DNA of 64,000 bases, from assembly GCA_018819925.1 (NCBI GenBank), contig JAHJPG010000034.1, positions 122,520 to 186,519 of the forward strand, in the 5' to 3' direction. Source of the stretch: Pseudomonadota bacterium (GTDB lineage Bacteria > Desulfobacterota > Desulfarculia > Desulfarculales > Desulfarculaceae). Position 1 is the stretch's first letter. Every line of letters begins with the position of its first letter. The position numbers were made by a program, and so were the translations under genes. The notes under the pieces were generated by a model. That model saw nothing but the letters and a program-made list of their open reading frames with translations. It had not been told where the DNA came from and did no database searches. Below, one piece after another: positions 17,381 to 25,219 of the stretch.

Positions 17381-19225
17381 CTAGTCCTCTTTTGGGGCGT
17401 CCATGGGAATGATCTCGGTCTTGCCGTAGCCGCGGTCGCCAGGCGGCAGGTAAGTGACCTTGGTGGACGGCTCATACTTAAGCTCCGGCAGATCGGCGTC
17501 CAGGTCGCGCCAATAGGCCAGGGTGCGGTTGAGCCAATCGCGGTCGTTGCGCGCCTGGTAGTCGTCGCGGGCGTGGCAGCCCCGGCTCTCGGTGCGCATC
17601 AGGGCGCCGTAGGCCACGCAGATGGCCAGGCGCACCATGCCCGGCATCTTGAGCGCCAGGGCCAACTCGGGGTTGGCCCCGATGCCGCTGCTGCGCAGGC
17701 CGATTTTCTTGGCCCGGGCGTATATCTCGCGCAGGTTGTCCACCGCCTTTTGCAGGTCCCCTCCGTTGCGGAAGATGCCCACCTTCTCCATCATCTCCAG
17801 TTGCATGGCGTCCTTGATGGCAAAGACGTTTTCCGAGCCGTCGGCGCGGGAAACCAAGCGGCGAACGCGCTCGGCTTCCAGTTCCACGCCTTGGTCGGCC
17901 AACTGGGGATTGAAAGTGACCTGAGCCCCTTCCAGGAACTCAACCACCATCATGCCCACATGGCGGCCGGCCACGATGGTTTCGGCCAGGGAGTTGCCGC
18001 CCAGCCGGTTGAAGCCGTGCATGTCCCAACAGGCCGATTCGCCGCAGGAGAACAGGCCATTGAGGCCGTAGGCCGCGCCGTCGCTGTTGGTGCGCACCCC
18101 GCCCATGGAGTAGTGCTGGGCCGGGCGCACCGGGATGAGCTGGTTGATGGGGTTGACCCCCAGGAAGTGGCGGCACAGGTCGTAGACCTCGCGCAGCTTG
18201 GTGGTGATGTGCTCGGCCCCCAGGTGGCGGATGTCCAGCCACAGGTGGTCGCCGTAGGGGGAGGGCACGCCCTTGCCCTGGGCGATGTGGTACATCATCC
18301 AGCGGCTCACCACGTCCCGCGAGGCCAGCTCGGCCTTGGCCGGCTCGTAGATGTCCATGAAGCGCTTTTCATCCACGTCCAGCAGGGTGCCGCCGTCGCC
18401 GCGGCAGCCCTCGGTGACCAGGATGTTGGTGGGCACCACGCCGGTGGGATGGAACTGAACCGCCTCGGGGTTGCCGAAGGGCACCAGGCCGGTGTCCAGG
18501 GCGATGATGTGGCCGCCGCCCTCGTTTATCACCGTGTTGGTGGTCTCGGAGTAGAGCCGGCCGTAGCCGCCGGTGGCGATGAGGGTGGCCTTGGCCAGGT
18601 AGACCCTGAACTTGCCGGTTTTGAGGTCGCGGGCCACGCAGCCGATGCAGTTTTCGCCGTCGTGTATCAGGCGGACCGCCTCCACCCGGTCATGCACCCT
18701 GACCCCCAGCTCGGTCACCTTGTTGTCCAGGGTGTAGAGCAGGGTGTGGCCGGTGCCGTCGGCGGTGTAGCAGGTGCGCCACTTGGCGGTGCCGCCAAAG
18801 GCGCGGGCGGTTATCAGGCCGTGCTTGTCCTTCTTTTCCTCGGCCTCGAACTCCTCGCCGCCCTTCCAGTATTTGGCCTTGCCGGCCACCACCCGGTTCC
18901 AGGGCATGCCCCAGTGGGCCGCCTCGCGCACCGCGACGGGCGCGGTGTCGGCGAAGATGCGGGCGCACTCCTGGTCGCAGCCCCAGTCCGAGCCCTTCAC
19001 CGTGTCGGCGAAGTGGACGTCCGGGCTGTCGCCCTCGCCCATGGCGCAGTTGCCCAGGGCGGCCTGCATGCCGCCCTCGGCGGCGCAGGAGTGGGAGCGG
19101 CGGGCGGGCACCAGGCTCAGGAGGATGGCGTCGAAACCGGCGGCCGCGGCGGCGATGGCCACCCTTTCGCCGGCCAGCCCCGCCCCAACGCACAACAGAT
19201 CAGTGTAGAAAGTTTCGTGTTCCAT
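17381..19225 (-). CDS. frdA: Fumarate reductase/succinate dehydrogenase flavoprotein subunit
   Basis: The 614-residue product interconverts fumarate and succinate. It has the FAD loop GAGLAGERVAI and RRSHSCAAEGGMQAALGN, where the histidine is the covalent FAD attachment site. HFADTVKGSDWGCDQ and PVRPAQHYSMGGVRTN follow. Wording around these motifs is closest to the Wolinella-type quinol:fumarate reductase, which in deltaproteobacteria can work in either direction. The gene order frdC-frdA-frdB also matches that type. A short C-terminal extension contains a YLPPGDRGYGK segment. Confidence 0.95.
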   Translation of the reverse strand: MEHETFYTDLLCVGAGLAGERVAIAAAAAGFDAILLSLVPARRSHSCAAEGGMQAALGNCAMGEGDSPDVHFADTVKGSDWGCDQECARIFADTAPVAVREAAHWGMPWNRVVAGKAKYWKGGEEFEAEEKKDKHGLITARAFGGTAKWRTCYTADGTGHTLLYTLDNKVTELGVRVHDRVEAVRLIHDGENCIGCVARDLKTGKFRVYLAKATLIATGGYGRLYSETTNTVINEGGGHIIALDTGLVPFGNPEAVQFHPTGVVPTNILVTEGCRGDGGTLLDVDEKRFMDIYEPAKAELASRDVVSRWMMYHIAQGKGVPSPYGDHLWLDIRHLGAEHITTKLREVYDLCRHFLGVNPINQLIPVRPAQHYSMGGVRTNSDGAAYGLNGLFSCGESACWDMHGFNRLGGNSLAETIVAGRHVGMMVVEFLEGAQVTFNPQLADQGVELEAERVRRLVSRADGSENVFAIKDAMQLEMMEKVGIFRNGGDLQKAVDNLREIYARAKKIGLRSSGIGANPELALALKMPGMVRLAICVAYGALMRTESRGCHARDDYQARNDRDWLNRTLAYWRDLDADLPELKYEPSTKVTYLPPGDRGYGKTEIIPMDAPKED

Positions 19226-19237
19226 GGTGGCGTCTCC

Positions 19238-19894
19238 TTAAATCGGCAAGGTCCAGAGCCGGATGATGGTGATCAAGCCGATCAGGATGAAGACGCCGGT
19301 CCAGATGTTCTCAAACCGGTGGAACTTTTTGCGCCCGCTGCGCTTGATGAAGCCCCACTTCACCGCGATGCGGTAGAAACCGATGCCAACATGCAACTCC
19401 ACCATGGGCAGGAGGATCAGATAAAACACTCCCCAGAAACCGCCCTGCACCCGGGCCGCGCTCTTGGCGGCGGTGATGGGCAGGTTGGTGAGCACCGTCC
19501 AGATATGCACCGAACCCATGATAAGGATGACCATGGCGGTTAAGGCCTGGATGAGCCACAGCCAGGTATCGGTGTGGTGCAGCATGCGGGCGTGGCGCCA
19601 GATGACTCCCTGGGCCTCGGAGGTGTAGGGGATTTTGCGGGCCGCCAAAACGAAATGCACAAGCATGGTGGCCGCGATGATGGGGCCGCCTACCTGGGCC
19701 ATATAGGTGGCCTCGAAGAAGTGGGCGATGGTGTTCATCACGTTGGCGCCCAGGTTCACGCTGGCCACCAGCACCATGTGGCTCCACATGAACAGGATAA
19801 GCCCAGCACCGGTGAGCATCTGGAGCCAGTCCAGATAAGCCGACACCATGGTGGGGGGCTTGACAAAAATAGCGGTGTCTACGCTACTACTCAT
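19238..19894 (-). CDS. frdC: Fumarate reductase cytochrome b subunit
   Basis: The 218-residue product has five hydrophobic helices and a histidine set (in LFMWSHMV, TIAHFFEA, LVHFVLA, RMLHHTDTW and GSVHIWTV) fitting the dihaem cytochrome b anchor of Wolinella-type fumarate reductase. The FFEA segment includes a glutamate that may correspond to the proton-pathway Glu of the Wolinella enzyme (inference). A single-subunit anchor with two haems separates this from the E. coli FrdCD type. It lies between the fumarase genes and frdA in one operon. Confidence 0.92.
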   Translation of the reverse strand: MSSSVDTAIFVKPPTMVSAYLDWLQMLTGAGLILFMWSHMVLVASVNLGANVMNTIAHFFEATYMAQVGGPIIAATMLVHFVLAARKIPYTSEAQGVIWRHARMLHHTDTWLWLIQALTAMVILIMGSVHIWTVLTNLPITAAKSAARVQGGFWGVFYLILLPMVELHVGIGFYRIAVKWGFIKRSGRKKFHRFENIWTGVFILIGLITIIRLWTLPI

Positions 19895-19950
19895 AGTTGT
19901 CCTGCCTTGTTCTCCAGCTCCGCCGCTGCGTAGCGGTGGAGGTTTTATGT

Positions 19951-20508
19951 TTAGCGGCGCGCGTAGGCCTGGCGGCCCTGCTGATAAAGGTCGCCGCCAT
20001 GCACGTCATTGACCACGAAAAGAGGCATGTCTTGAACCACCAGGCGGCGCACCGCCTCGGGGCCCAACTCGGGGTAGGCGATGACCTCGGCCTCCTTGAT
20101 GCAGCGGGCCATGAGGGCCCCGGCTCCGCCGATGGCCGCCAGATACACTGCCTTGTACTTGGCCATGGCCTCTTTCACCTCGTCGTTGCGCTTACCCTTG
20201 CCGATCATTGCCTTGAGGCCCTTTTCCATAAGGGTGGGCGCATAGGCGTCCATACGGTAGCTGGTGGTGGGGCCGGCCGCGCCTATGACCCGGCCGGGAG
20301 GGGCCGGCGAGGGCCCGACATAGAATATCATGGCCCCTTCCAGAGGGAAGGGGGGCTCCCCGCCCTGGGCCAGGGTGTCCACGATGCGCTTGTGGGCCGC
20401 GTCGCGGCCGGTGTAGATGGTGCCGCTGACCAACACCTTGTCACCCGCCGTTAGCTGGGTGACGTCCGCGTCGCAAAGCGGCGGATTCAGGCGGATTAGC
20501 TCGCTCAT
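19951..20508 (-). CDS. Fe-S fumarate hydratase, beta (C-terminal) subunit
   Basis: This 185-residue subunit matches the C-terminal domain of class I fumarase. Hallmarks are the LTAGDKVLVSGTIYTGRDAAHKR block, GPTTSYRMDAY and the lysine-rich GKGKR segment. I take ATG 20508, which overlaps the alpha-subunit stop by four bases; the frame extends 11 codons further upstream within alpha and is not expected to be used. With alpha it makes the heterodimeric enzyme interconverting fumarate and malate. L-tartrate dehydratase is a related alternative, but the frd neighbours favour fumarase. Confidence 0.92.
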   Translation of the reverse strand: MSELIRLNPPLCDADVTQLTAGDKVLVSGTIYTGRDAAHKRIVDTLAQGGEPPFPLEGAMIFYVGPSPAPPGRVIGAAGPTTSYRMDAYAPTLMEKGLKAMIGKGKRNDEVKEAMAKYKAVYLAAIGGAGALMARCIKEAEVIAYPELGPEAVRRLVVQDMPLFVVNDVHGGDLYQQGRQAYARR

Positions 20509-21353
20509 AGCACGGCCTCCTTGTGGCGCGCGGCGTGGCACTGCACGTTGACCGCCACCGGCAGGCTGGCAATGTGGCAGGGCTTGATGTCCACGAAGAC
20601 CTTGAGGCAGGTGGTGCCTCCGCCCAGGCCGGCCGGGCCGATGCCCAACTTGTTGACTTCCTCCAGAATCTCCTTTTCCAACTGGTCCGCCTCGGGGTCG
20701 GGATTCACAGAATCCAGCTCCCGGAGCAGGGTGCGCTTGGCCCTTACCGCCGCCTGGTCAAAGGTGCCGCCCACGGCCACCCCCAGAATTATGGGGGGGC
20801 AGGGGTTGGGGCCGGCGTTGGTCACGGTTTCCATCACCGCGTTTTTCACTCCGGCCAGGCCCACCGCCGGGGTGAGCAAAAACACCCTGGACATGTTTTC
20901 GCTGCCCCCGCCCTTGGGCACCACCCACAGATGGACCTTGTCGCCGGGCACTATGCTGTAGTTGATTATGGCCGGGGTGTTGTCGCCGGTGTTGAGCCGG
21001 GTGAAGGGGTGACAGGAGCTTTTGCGCAGATGGTGTTCCTGGTAGCCACGGCGCACGCCTTCGTTGATGGCCTCGCTCAGGTCGCCGCCGGTGATATGGA
21101 CATCTTGGCCAATGTCGATGAAGATAATGGCCAGGCCGCAATCCTGGCAAATGGGCATCTTTTCCTCGGCCGCGATGTCCGCGTTTTCCAATAAGCGCTC
21201 CAGGACCTCCCGGCCCACCGGCGACGGCTCGCTGGCTTGGGCCCGGGTGAAGGCCTGGCGCACGTCCTCTGGTAGATAAATGTCGGCCTCGCCGCATAGG
21301 CGGGCCACGGCGTCGACGATTGCCGACACCTCCACGGTGCGTACACTAGACAA
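20505..21353 (-). CDS. Fe-S fumarate hydratase, alpha (N-terminal) subunit
   Basis: The 282-residue subunit carries the [4Fe-4S] cluster of class I fumarase. Cysteines occur in MPICQDCGLAI, LRKSSCHPF and NPCPPIILG. The RLNTGDNTPAIINYSIVPGD and PKGGGSEN motifs are characteristic. The start is TTG 21353 with GGGAG upstream; a GTG nine bases further in is possible. It is the first gene of an operon running through fumarase beta to frdCAB, so malate-fumarate-succinate conversion is under one promoter. Confidence 0.92.
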   Translation of the reverse strand: MSSVRTVEVSAIVDAVARLCGEADIYLPEDVRQAFTRAQASEPSPVGREVLERLLENADIAAEEKMPICQDCGLAIIFIDIGQDVHITGGDLSEAINEGVRRGYQEHHLRKSSCHPFTRLNTGDNTPAIINYSIVPGDKVHLWVVPKGGGSENMSRVFLLTPAVGLAGVKNAVMETVTNAGPNPCPPIILGVAVGGTFDQAAVRAKRTLLRELDSVNPDPEADQLEKEILEEVNKLGIGPAGLGGGTTCLKVFVDIKPCHIASLPVAVNVQCHAARHKEAVL

Positions 21354-21410
21354 GTTTTTTCTCCCGCTGCTGCACGGGCAAAGCCCGTTAATCCTTATCG
21401 TGAATAATCA

Positions 21411-21439
21411 TTAGTATCCGCGAGCATTGTTACTGTCAA
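21411..21439 (-). promoter_or_regulatory. Promoter of the fumarase-frdCAB operon
   Basis: On the - strand, TTGACA (21439-21434), 17-base spacer, TACTAA (21416-21411). The -35 is exact; the -10 matches only three positions, so activation by a regulator would be expected. A small GGGCTTTGCCC hairpin lies in the leader. Confidence 0.5.
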
Positions 21440-21496
21440 CCCGGTTGATGCAAGGAGAAGGGATTTCAGGGGGGCGGAAAATTGGGCCGGCGGAGC

Positions 21497-22234
21497 TTAG
21501 GCTCGGTCGTATAGCCGGCGGAGCAGGGCAGGGGGGCAGCCGAGGTAAAACGCACTCACCACCAGGTAGTTAAGGGCCGTGGTGGAGATGACGCCTTTAC
21601 GCATCCAGCGGCGGGCCGAGGTGATGGCAGGGGCGGGTGAAACAATGATACGCCCCCGCTTTTTGAGCCGCCGCACCAGCTCGCAGTCCTCCATGATGGG
21701 CAGGTCGGGATAGCCGCCCACCGCCATAAAATCATGCCGCCGCAAAAACAATCCTTGGTCGCCATAGGGCATACCGGCCAGGCGGCAGCGCCAGGCCACG
21801 GCCAGCTCGATAAAGCGCAGGGCCGCCGATCTTTGGTCCAGGCGGAAGCTAAAGGCTCCGGCCACGGCGCCGGGCCGCTCCAGCACTTGGCGCACCTGCT
21901 GGTCCCAACCCGGAGGGAGCAGGGTGTCGGCATGTAAAAACAACAGGATGCCTCCTCGGGCGGTGGCAGCCCCGGCGTTCATTTGCCTTGCCCGGCCCCG
22001 GGGGGCGGCGATGACCCGCGCCCCGGCTTCTTTGGCTATTGCCACGGTGGCGTCGCCGCTGCCCCCGTCGGCCACGATCACCTCCACCCCCGGGGCGTCG
22101 CCCACCCTGGCCACACAGGAGGCGATGCCCGCCTCCTCGTCCAGGGTGGGGATTACAACGCTTATGGGCCCCCTCTCCCCCATGGCCGCCAAGGCGCACG
22201 GGCGGCGAGGGCTAATTTTCGATGGAACCGCCAC
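21497..22234 (-). CDS. TIGR04283-type arsenosugar-associated glycosyltransferase
   Basis: The 245-residue product is a family 2 glycosyltransferase: ISVVIPTLDEEAGI, IVADGGSGDAT, a FLHADTLLPPGW segment in place of the classic DXD, and GDQGLFLRR. This matches the TIGR04283 branch found beside arsS in arsenosugar clusters. The frame opens at 22234, overlapping arsS by 23 bases; an ATG at 22183 (protein of 228 residues beginning at MGERGPIS) is an alternative start. Its place directly after arsS supports the assignment; the exact sugar substrate is not known. Confidence 0.8.
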   Translation of the reverse strand: MAVPSKISPRRPCALAAMGERGPISVVIPTLDEEAGIASCVARVGDAPGVEVIVADGGSGDATVAIAKEAGARVIAAPRGRARQMNAGAATARGGILLFLHADTLLPPGWDQQVRQVLERPGAVAGAFSFRLDQRSAALRFIELAVAWRCRLAGMPYGDQGLFLRRHDFMAVGGYPDLPIMEDCELVRRLKKRGRIIVSPAPAITSARRWMRKGVISTTALNYLVVSAFYLGCPPALLRRLYDRA

Positions 22235-23165
22235 AGGTGAATCCGGCGCCCGCGGTGCAGGCGTAACAATATTCCGAGACCTGGATGGGCAACGCGGCGT
22301 CCGGCGGGCCGGGCATCCGGCTGACGTGCAGCTTCTCCCCGGACATGGGCAGGCCGGCCGCCTGGTTGAAGTCGCAGTCGTAGAGATAGCCGTCCCAGGA
22401 AACGCTAACCTGGTTGCGGCACATGAGCCCCGGCACGGTGAAGGGGTTGAAGCCGTCGGCCAGCTTCTGGAGATAGCCCTCGTAGTTGCCCGAGCCTTCC
22501 AGCCAGGCCCGGAAGCGGCCCAGGGGCACGTTGGCCAGGGTGAACAGGTTGCTGAAGCTAAGGCCCCAGCGGGAGGCCATCTCCCGGCGGAAGCGCTGCT
22601 CGGTGGCCGCCTGGGAGGGTGGTAAAAAGGCCCCGGCCGGGTTGGCCACCAGGTCCAACTCCAAATCCTGTCCCTCCACGCCCCAGCCCAGGGAGTTGAG
22701 CAGCCCGAGGCCCTCCAAGCAGGACTCGAAGGTGCCAGCGCCCCGCTGGGCCTCCACCGGCCCCGGGTTCAAGGCCGGGAAGGAGACGATCAGGGCCACA
22801 TTGAGACTGCGGAGCAGGTCCAAAAGGCGGCCCCGGGAGCCGTCGGTGAGCAGGGTGAGGTTGCTGCGCAGCAAGAGGCGGGGAGCGAGCTTGGCCGCGT
22901 TTTCCACCAGAAAGGGCAGCCACGGGTTCAACTCGGGCGATCCGCCGGTTATGTCGATGGTGGCGAACTCCACCCGCCGGGCATAGTCCAGCACCTGTTC
23001 CATGGTCTCACGGCTCATCAACTCGCCACGCTGGGGACCGGCCTCCAGGTGGCAGTGCTTGCAGGCCAGATTGCACTTGAGGCCCACGTTGATTTGCAGG
23101 GTCTCCACCGGCCCCCGCACCAAGGGGGTATGGTTTTGGGCCAGGGCTTGCTGAAAGGAAGTCAA
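22212..23165 (-). CDS. arsS: Radical SAM protein ArsS (arsenosugar biosynthesis)
   Basis: ArsS is proposed to join adenosyl-derived and arsenic moieties in making arsenosugars. The 317-residue product has the radical SAM cysteines CNLACKHC near residue 35 and a C-terminal cysteine-rich segment CYACTAGAGFTCGG typical of the DUF3641 tail in this family. I choose TTG 23165, preceded by GGAGG. The longer open frame to 23342 is an artefact of overlap with the neighbouring gene. No arsM methyltransferase is in the window, so the pathway here is incomplete or split. Confidence 0.85.
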   Translation of the reverse strand: MTSFQQALAQNHTPLVRGPVETLQINVGLKCNLACKHCHLEAGPQRGELMSRETMEQVLDYARRVEFATIDITGGSPELNPWLPFLVENAAKLAPRLLLRSNLTLLTDGSRGRLLDLLRSLNVALIVSFPALNPGPVEAQRGAGTFESCLEGLGLLNSLGWGVEGQDLELDLVANPAGAFLPPSQAATEQRFRREMASRWGLSFSNLFTLANVPLGRFRAWLEGSGNYEGYLQKLADGFNPFTVPGLMCRNQVSVSWDGYLYDCDFNQAAGLPMSGEKLHVSRMPGPPDAALPIQVSEYCYACTAGAGFTCGGSIEN

Positions 23166-23179
23166 AACGCCCTCCGGCC

Positions 23180-23512
23180 TTACATGGAAAGCTTTTCGGC
23201 TTTGTTGCGCATCTGCATGCCGTGGACCATGGTGGCCCCGCCGCGAATATAGGCGGCCACGTGGATGGCCTCGGTCATTTCGGTGAGGTCCGAGCCCTTT
23301 TCCAGGCAGGCCTGGGTGTAGGCGTCTATGCAATAGGGGCACTGCACCGCCGTGGCCACGGCCAGGGCGATCAATGCCTTCTCTCGTCCACTCAGCGCTC
23401 CCTCGTCCATGACCGCGCCCGCCCAGTCAAAGAACTTTTTGGCAAGCTCCGGGGCGTCTTTGCCCATCTCGTGGAAACGGGGCAGGTCCTTGGCGCGGTA
23501 ATAGTGCTCCAC
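23180..23512 (-). CDS. AhpD-fold (carboxymuconolactone decarboxylase-like) protein of arsenosugar clusters
   Basis: The 110-residue product has the AhpD-type redox motif CPYC followed by IDAYTQACLEKG, and the EAIHVAAYIRGGATMVHG helix pair. It resembles the arsenosugar-associated peroxidase-like family (TIGR04030 type) that neighbours arsS elsewhere. It starts with GTG 23512 behind AAGGAGG and ends 14 bases before arsS, so the three genes form one operon. It probably acts as a thiol redox protein; the partner is unknown. Confidence 0.8.
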   Translation of the reverse strand: MEHYYRAKDLPRFHEMGKDAPELAKKFFDWAGAVMDEGALSGREKALIALAVATAVQCPYCIDAYTQACLEKGSDLTEMTEAIHVAAYIRGGATMVHGMQMRNKAEKLSM

Positions 23513-23614
23513 TTAGATTTCCTCCTTAGGGCCGGCCAGGCGGGTTTAATAATAAAACATCAAGCAATGTCCACCTGCCTGCGAGGGCTGTGGGCGGAAT
23601 CATGCCTCGGGCAT

Positions 23615-24430
23615 TCAATCGTCCAACTCATCGCCGTTTTCATCCAGCATCATGGGCTGGATGGAGCTGTGCAGGCCTACTTGGAAGCCGAACAGCACCG
23701 GATGCTCGTCCTTCAGGTGCTCCAGATAGGCCAGCCAGAGACTGGCCAGGCGGATGAGGGCCTTACCCGCGTCCTGACCCAGATGCCGCAGCACCTCCGG
23801 CCTGAGCTTTTCCATCGGTCCACGGAAATGGGATTCCTCGATGAGGTGGAAAAGGCTGAGTAGGCAGTGGTGGAGGCTCTCGAATTCCAGCATCAGGGGA
23901 TTGCGGGTCATGGCGATAATATCTTCTTCCCGCGAGGCCAAGACCTCCATGAGGGCTGCCAGCATCCTGGCGTTGGGGTCCATGCGCAGCTTGAGCCCGG
24001 CCAGGTCCCGGCGGGCCCGGCGGAAACGGGCGGCCCCCCAGGTTTTGTCCACCAGCAGGCGGTCGTCAAAGTCCTCCCGGTTTTTTACCAGGTTGAGCAG
24101 GTTGAGCATGATGTCCATGCCCATCTGCCGGAAAAAAATGCCCAGGAACATGTTGAGGCGCTTGCGGCGCTCGATCTTCTCCCGGAGCTGAATCAATTCA
24201 TCCAGGATCAGGCCCAGGACCAGGGCGTGGATGGGCAGGAAAGCCAAATGGATGTAAAAATATGTGGAGATGTAGGCCAAATCGCCGGTGTAGAACCAAA
24301 AGCCCAAAAAGAAAAAGCCGGAGACGGCCAACAAGCCCAGGGCGATGGTCAGCTTGTTGAAGTATTTTTTGTCCAGTTGGAGATAAGGCAACTGAGCTGC
24401 TCCCACGGCCAAGGGTTGGGGCAAATCCAC
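23615..24430 (-). CDS. Hypothetical membrane protein with long cytosolic helical domain
   Basis: The 271-residue product has two hydrophobic helices at about residues 27-48 and 52-78 forming a hairpin. Then comes a mostly helical, charged region (REKIERRKRLNMFLG onward) with several MxxLxxL repeats, ending in an acidic tail. I recognise no family. It may be a sensor or scaffold. The start is GTG 24430, within a divergent region shared with queE that contains an inverted repeat. Confidence 0.6.
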   Translation of the reverse strand: MDLPQPLAVGAAQLPYLQLDKKYFNKLTIALGLLAVSGFFFLGFWFYTGDLAYISTYFYIHLAFLPIHALVLGLILDELIQLREKIERRKRLNMFLGIFFRQMGMDIMLNLLNLVKNREDFDDRLLVDKTWGAARFRRARRDLAGLKLRMDPNARMLAALMEVLASREEDIIAMTRNPLMLEFESLHHCLLSLFHLIEESHFRGPMEKLRPEVLRHLGQDAGKALIRLASLWLAYLEHLKDEHPVLFGFQVGLHSSIQPMMLDENGDELDD

Positions 24431-24453
24431 GGGCGGCGCGGTAGAGGTTTCAA

Positions 24454-24488
24454 CGCCCTGTCAAGAAATGGTACCGTAAAACAGGGCG
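24454..24488. promoter_or_regulatory. Inverted repeat between divergent genes
   Basis: Perfect 8-base arms CGCCCTGT (24454-24461) and ACAGGGCG (24481-24488) flank a 19-base centre. It sits in the divergent region of the membrane-protein gene and queE. Could be an operator or a leader hairpin of queE. Confidence 0.4.
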
Positions 24489-24519
24489 CGAGGCCAAGGC
24501 CGCCTGGGGAGGGCGGAAG

Positions 24520-25164
24520 ATGCACAAGCTAAAGGTCTGCGAGATATTTCTCAGCCTTCAGGGCGAGAGCAGCTTCGTGGGGCTGCCCTGCGCTTTTGTG
24601 CGGGCCAGCGGCTGCCCCCTGGATTGCAGCTGGTGCGACACCGACTACGCCAAACAAGAAGGCCGGGATATGCTCTTGGAGGAGATCCTGGGACGGGTTG
24701 CCAGCTTGGGGGTGGGGCTGGTGGAGCTTACCGGGGGCGAGCCCCTGGCCCAGGCCTCCGCCCCCCGCTTGCTGGAGATGTTTCTGCAAGAGGGCTACAC
24801 CGTGCTACTGGAAACCAGCGGAGCCATGAGCCTGGCCCCGGTGCCCGAGGACGTATACGTGGTCATGGACTTGAAATGCCCCTCCTCGGGCATGCACGGG
24901 CGCATGCACTGGCCCAACCTCCAGATGCTCAGGCCCCACCACGAGGTGAAGTTCGTGGTGGCCGGCCGGGCCGATTATGACTACGCCCTCGATGTGATGG
25001 AGCGCCACGCCCTGACCGAGCGAACCCAGGTGCTCTTCTCCTGCGTGCATGGGACCGTCGCCCCCCGGGAGGTGGCCGAGTGGATATTGCGGGACCGCCT
25101 GCCGGTGCGCTTCCAACTTCCCCTGCACAAGGAGCTTTGGCCCGAGAGCCGCCGCGGGGTTTAG
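24520..25164 (+). CDS. queE: 7-carboxy-7-deazaguanine synthase QueE
   Basis: QueE is a radical SAM enzyme that contracts carboxy-tetrahydropterin to 7-carboxy-7-deazaguanine, the core of queuosine. The 214-residue product has FLSLQGESSFVGLPC near the start, the compact cluster motif CPLDCSWCDTDYA (CX3CX2C) and LVELTGGEPLAQ. These are all typical of QueE rather than of pyruvate-formate-lyase activases. GGGAGGGCGGAAG precedes the ATG. It is a single gene, separated from queA-tgt at 1-3 kb. Confidence 0.92.
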   Translation: MHKLKVCEIFLSLQGESSFVGLPCAFVRASGCPLDCSWCDTDYAKQEGRDMLLEEILGRVASLGVGLVELTGGEPLAQASAPRLLEMFLQEGYTVLLETSGAMSLAPVPEDVYVVMDLKCPSSGMHGRMHWPNLQMLRPHHEVKFVVAGRADYDYALDVMERHALTERTQVLFSCVHGTVAPREVAEWILRDRLPVRFQLPLHKELWPESRRGV

Positions 25165-25172
25165 CAAAAGAC

Positions 25173-25208
25173 AAACGCCCCGCCTGCCTGGGCGGGGCGC
25201 TTGGTTTT
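25173..25208. terminator. Bidirectional terminator between queE and the octahaem cytochrome gene
   Basis: A perfect 9-base stem CGCCCCGCC (25176-25184) pairs with 25191-25199 around a 6-base loop. TTGGTTTT follows on the + strand, and on the - strand GTTTGTCTTTTG follows. Confidence 0.8.
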
Positions 25209-25219
25209 GAGGGGCGGCC

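Noticed and set aside
17573..19543. 656-codon open frame opposite frdA and frdC
   Set aside because: A long antisense shadow caused by high GC content; its composition is low-complexity and the opposite strand holds clear fumarate reductase genes.
24440..24519. Possible preQ1 riboswitch before queE (AGAGGTTTC resembles the start of preQ1-I)
   Set aside because: The matching CCTCT arm and the A-rich tail are absent, so the fold cannot form.
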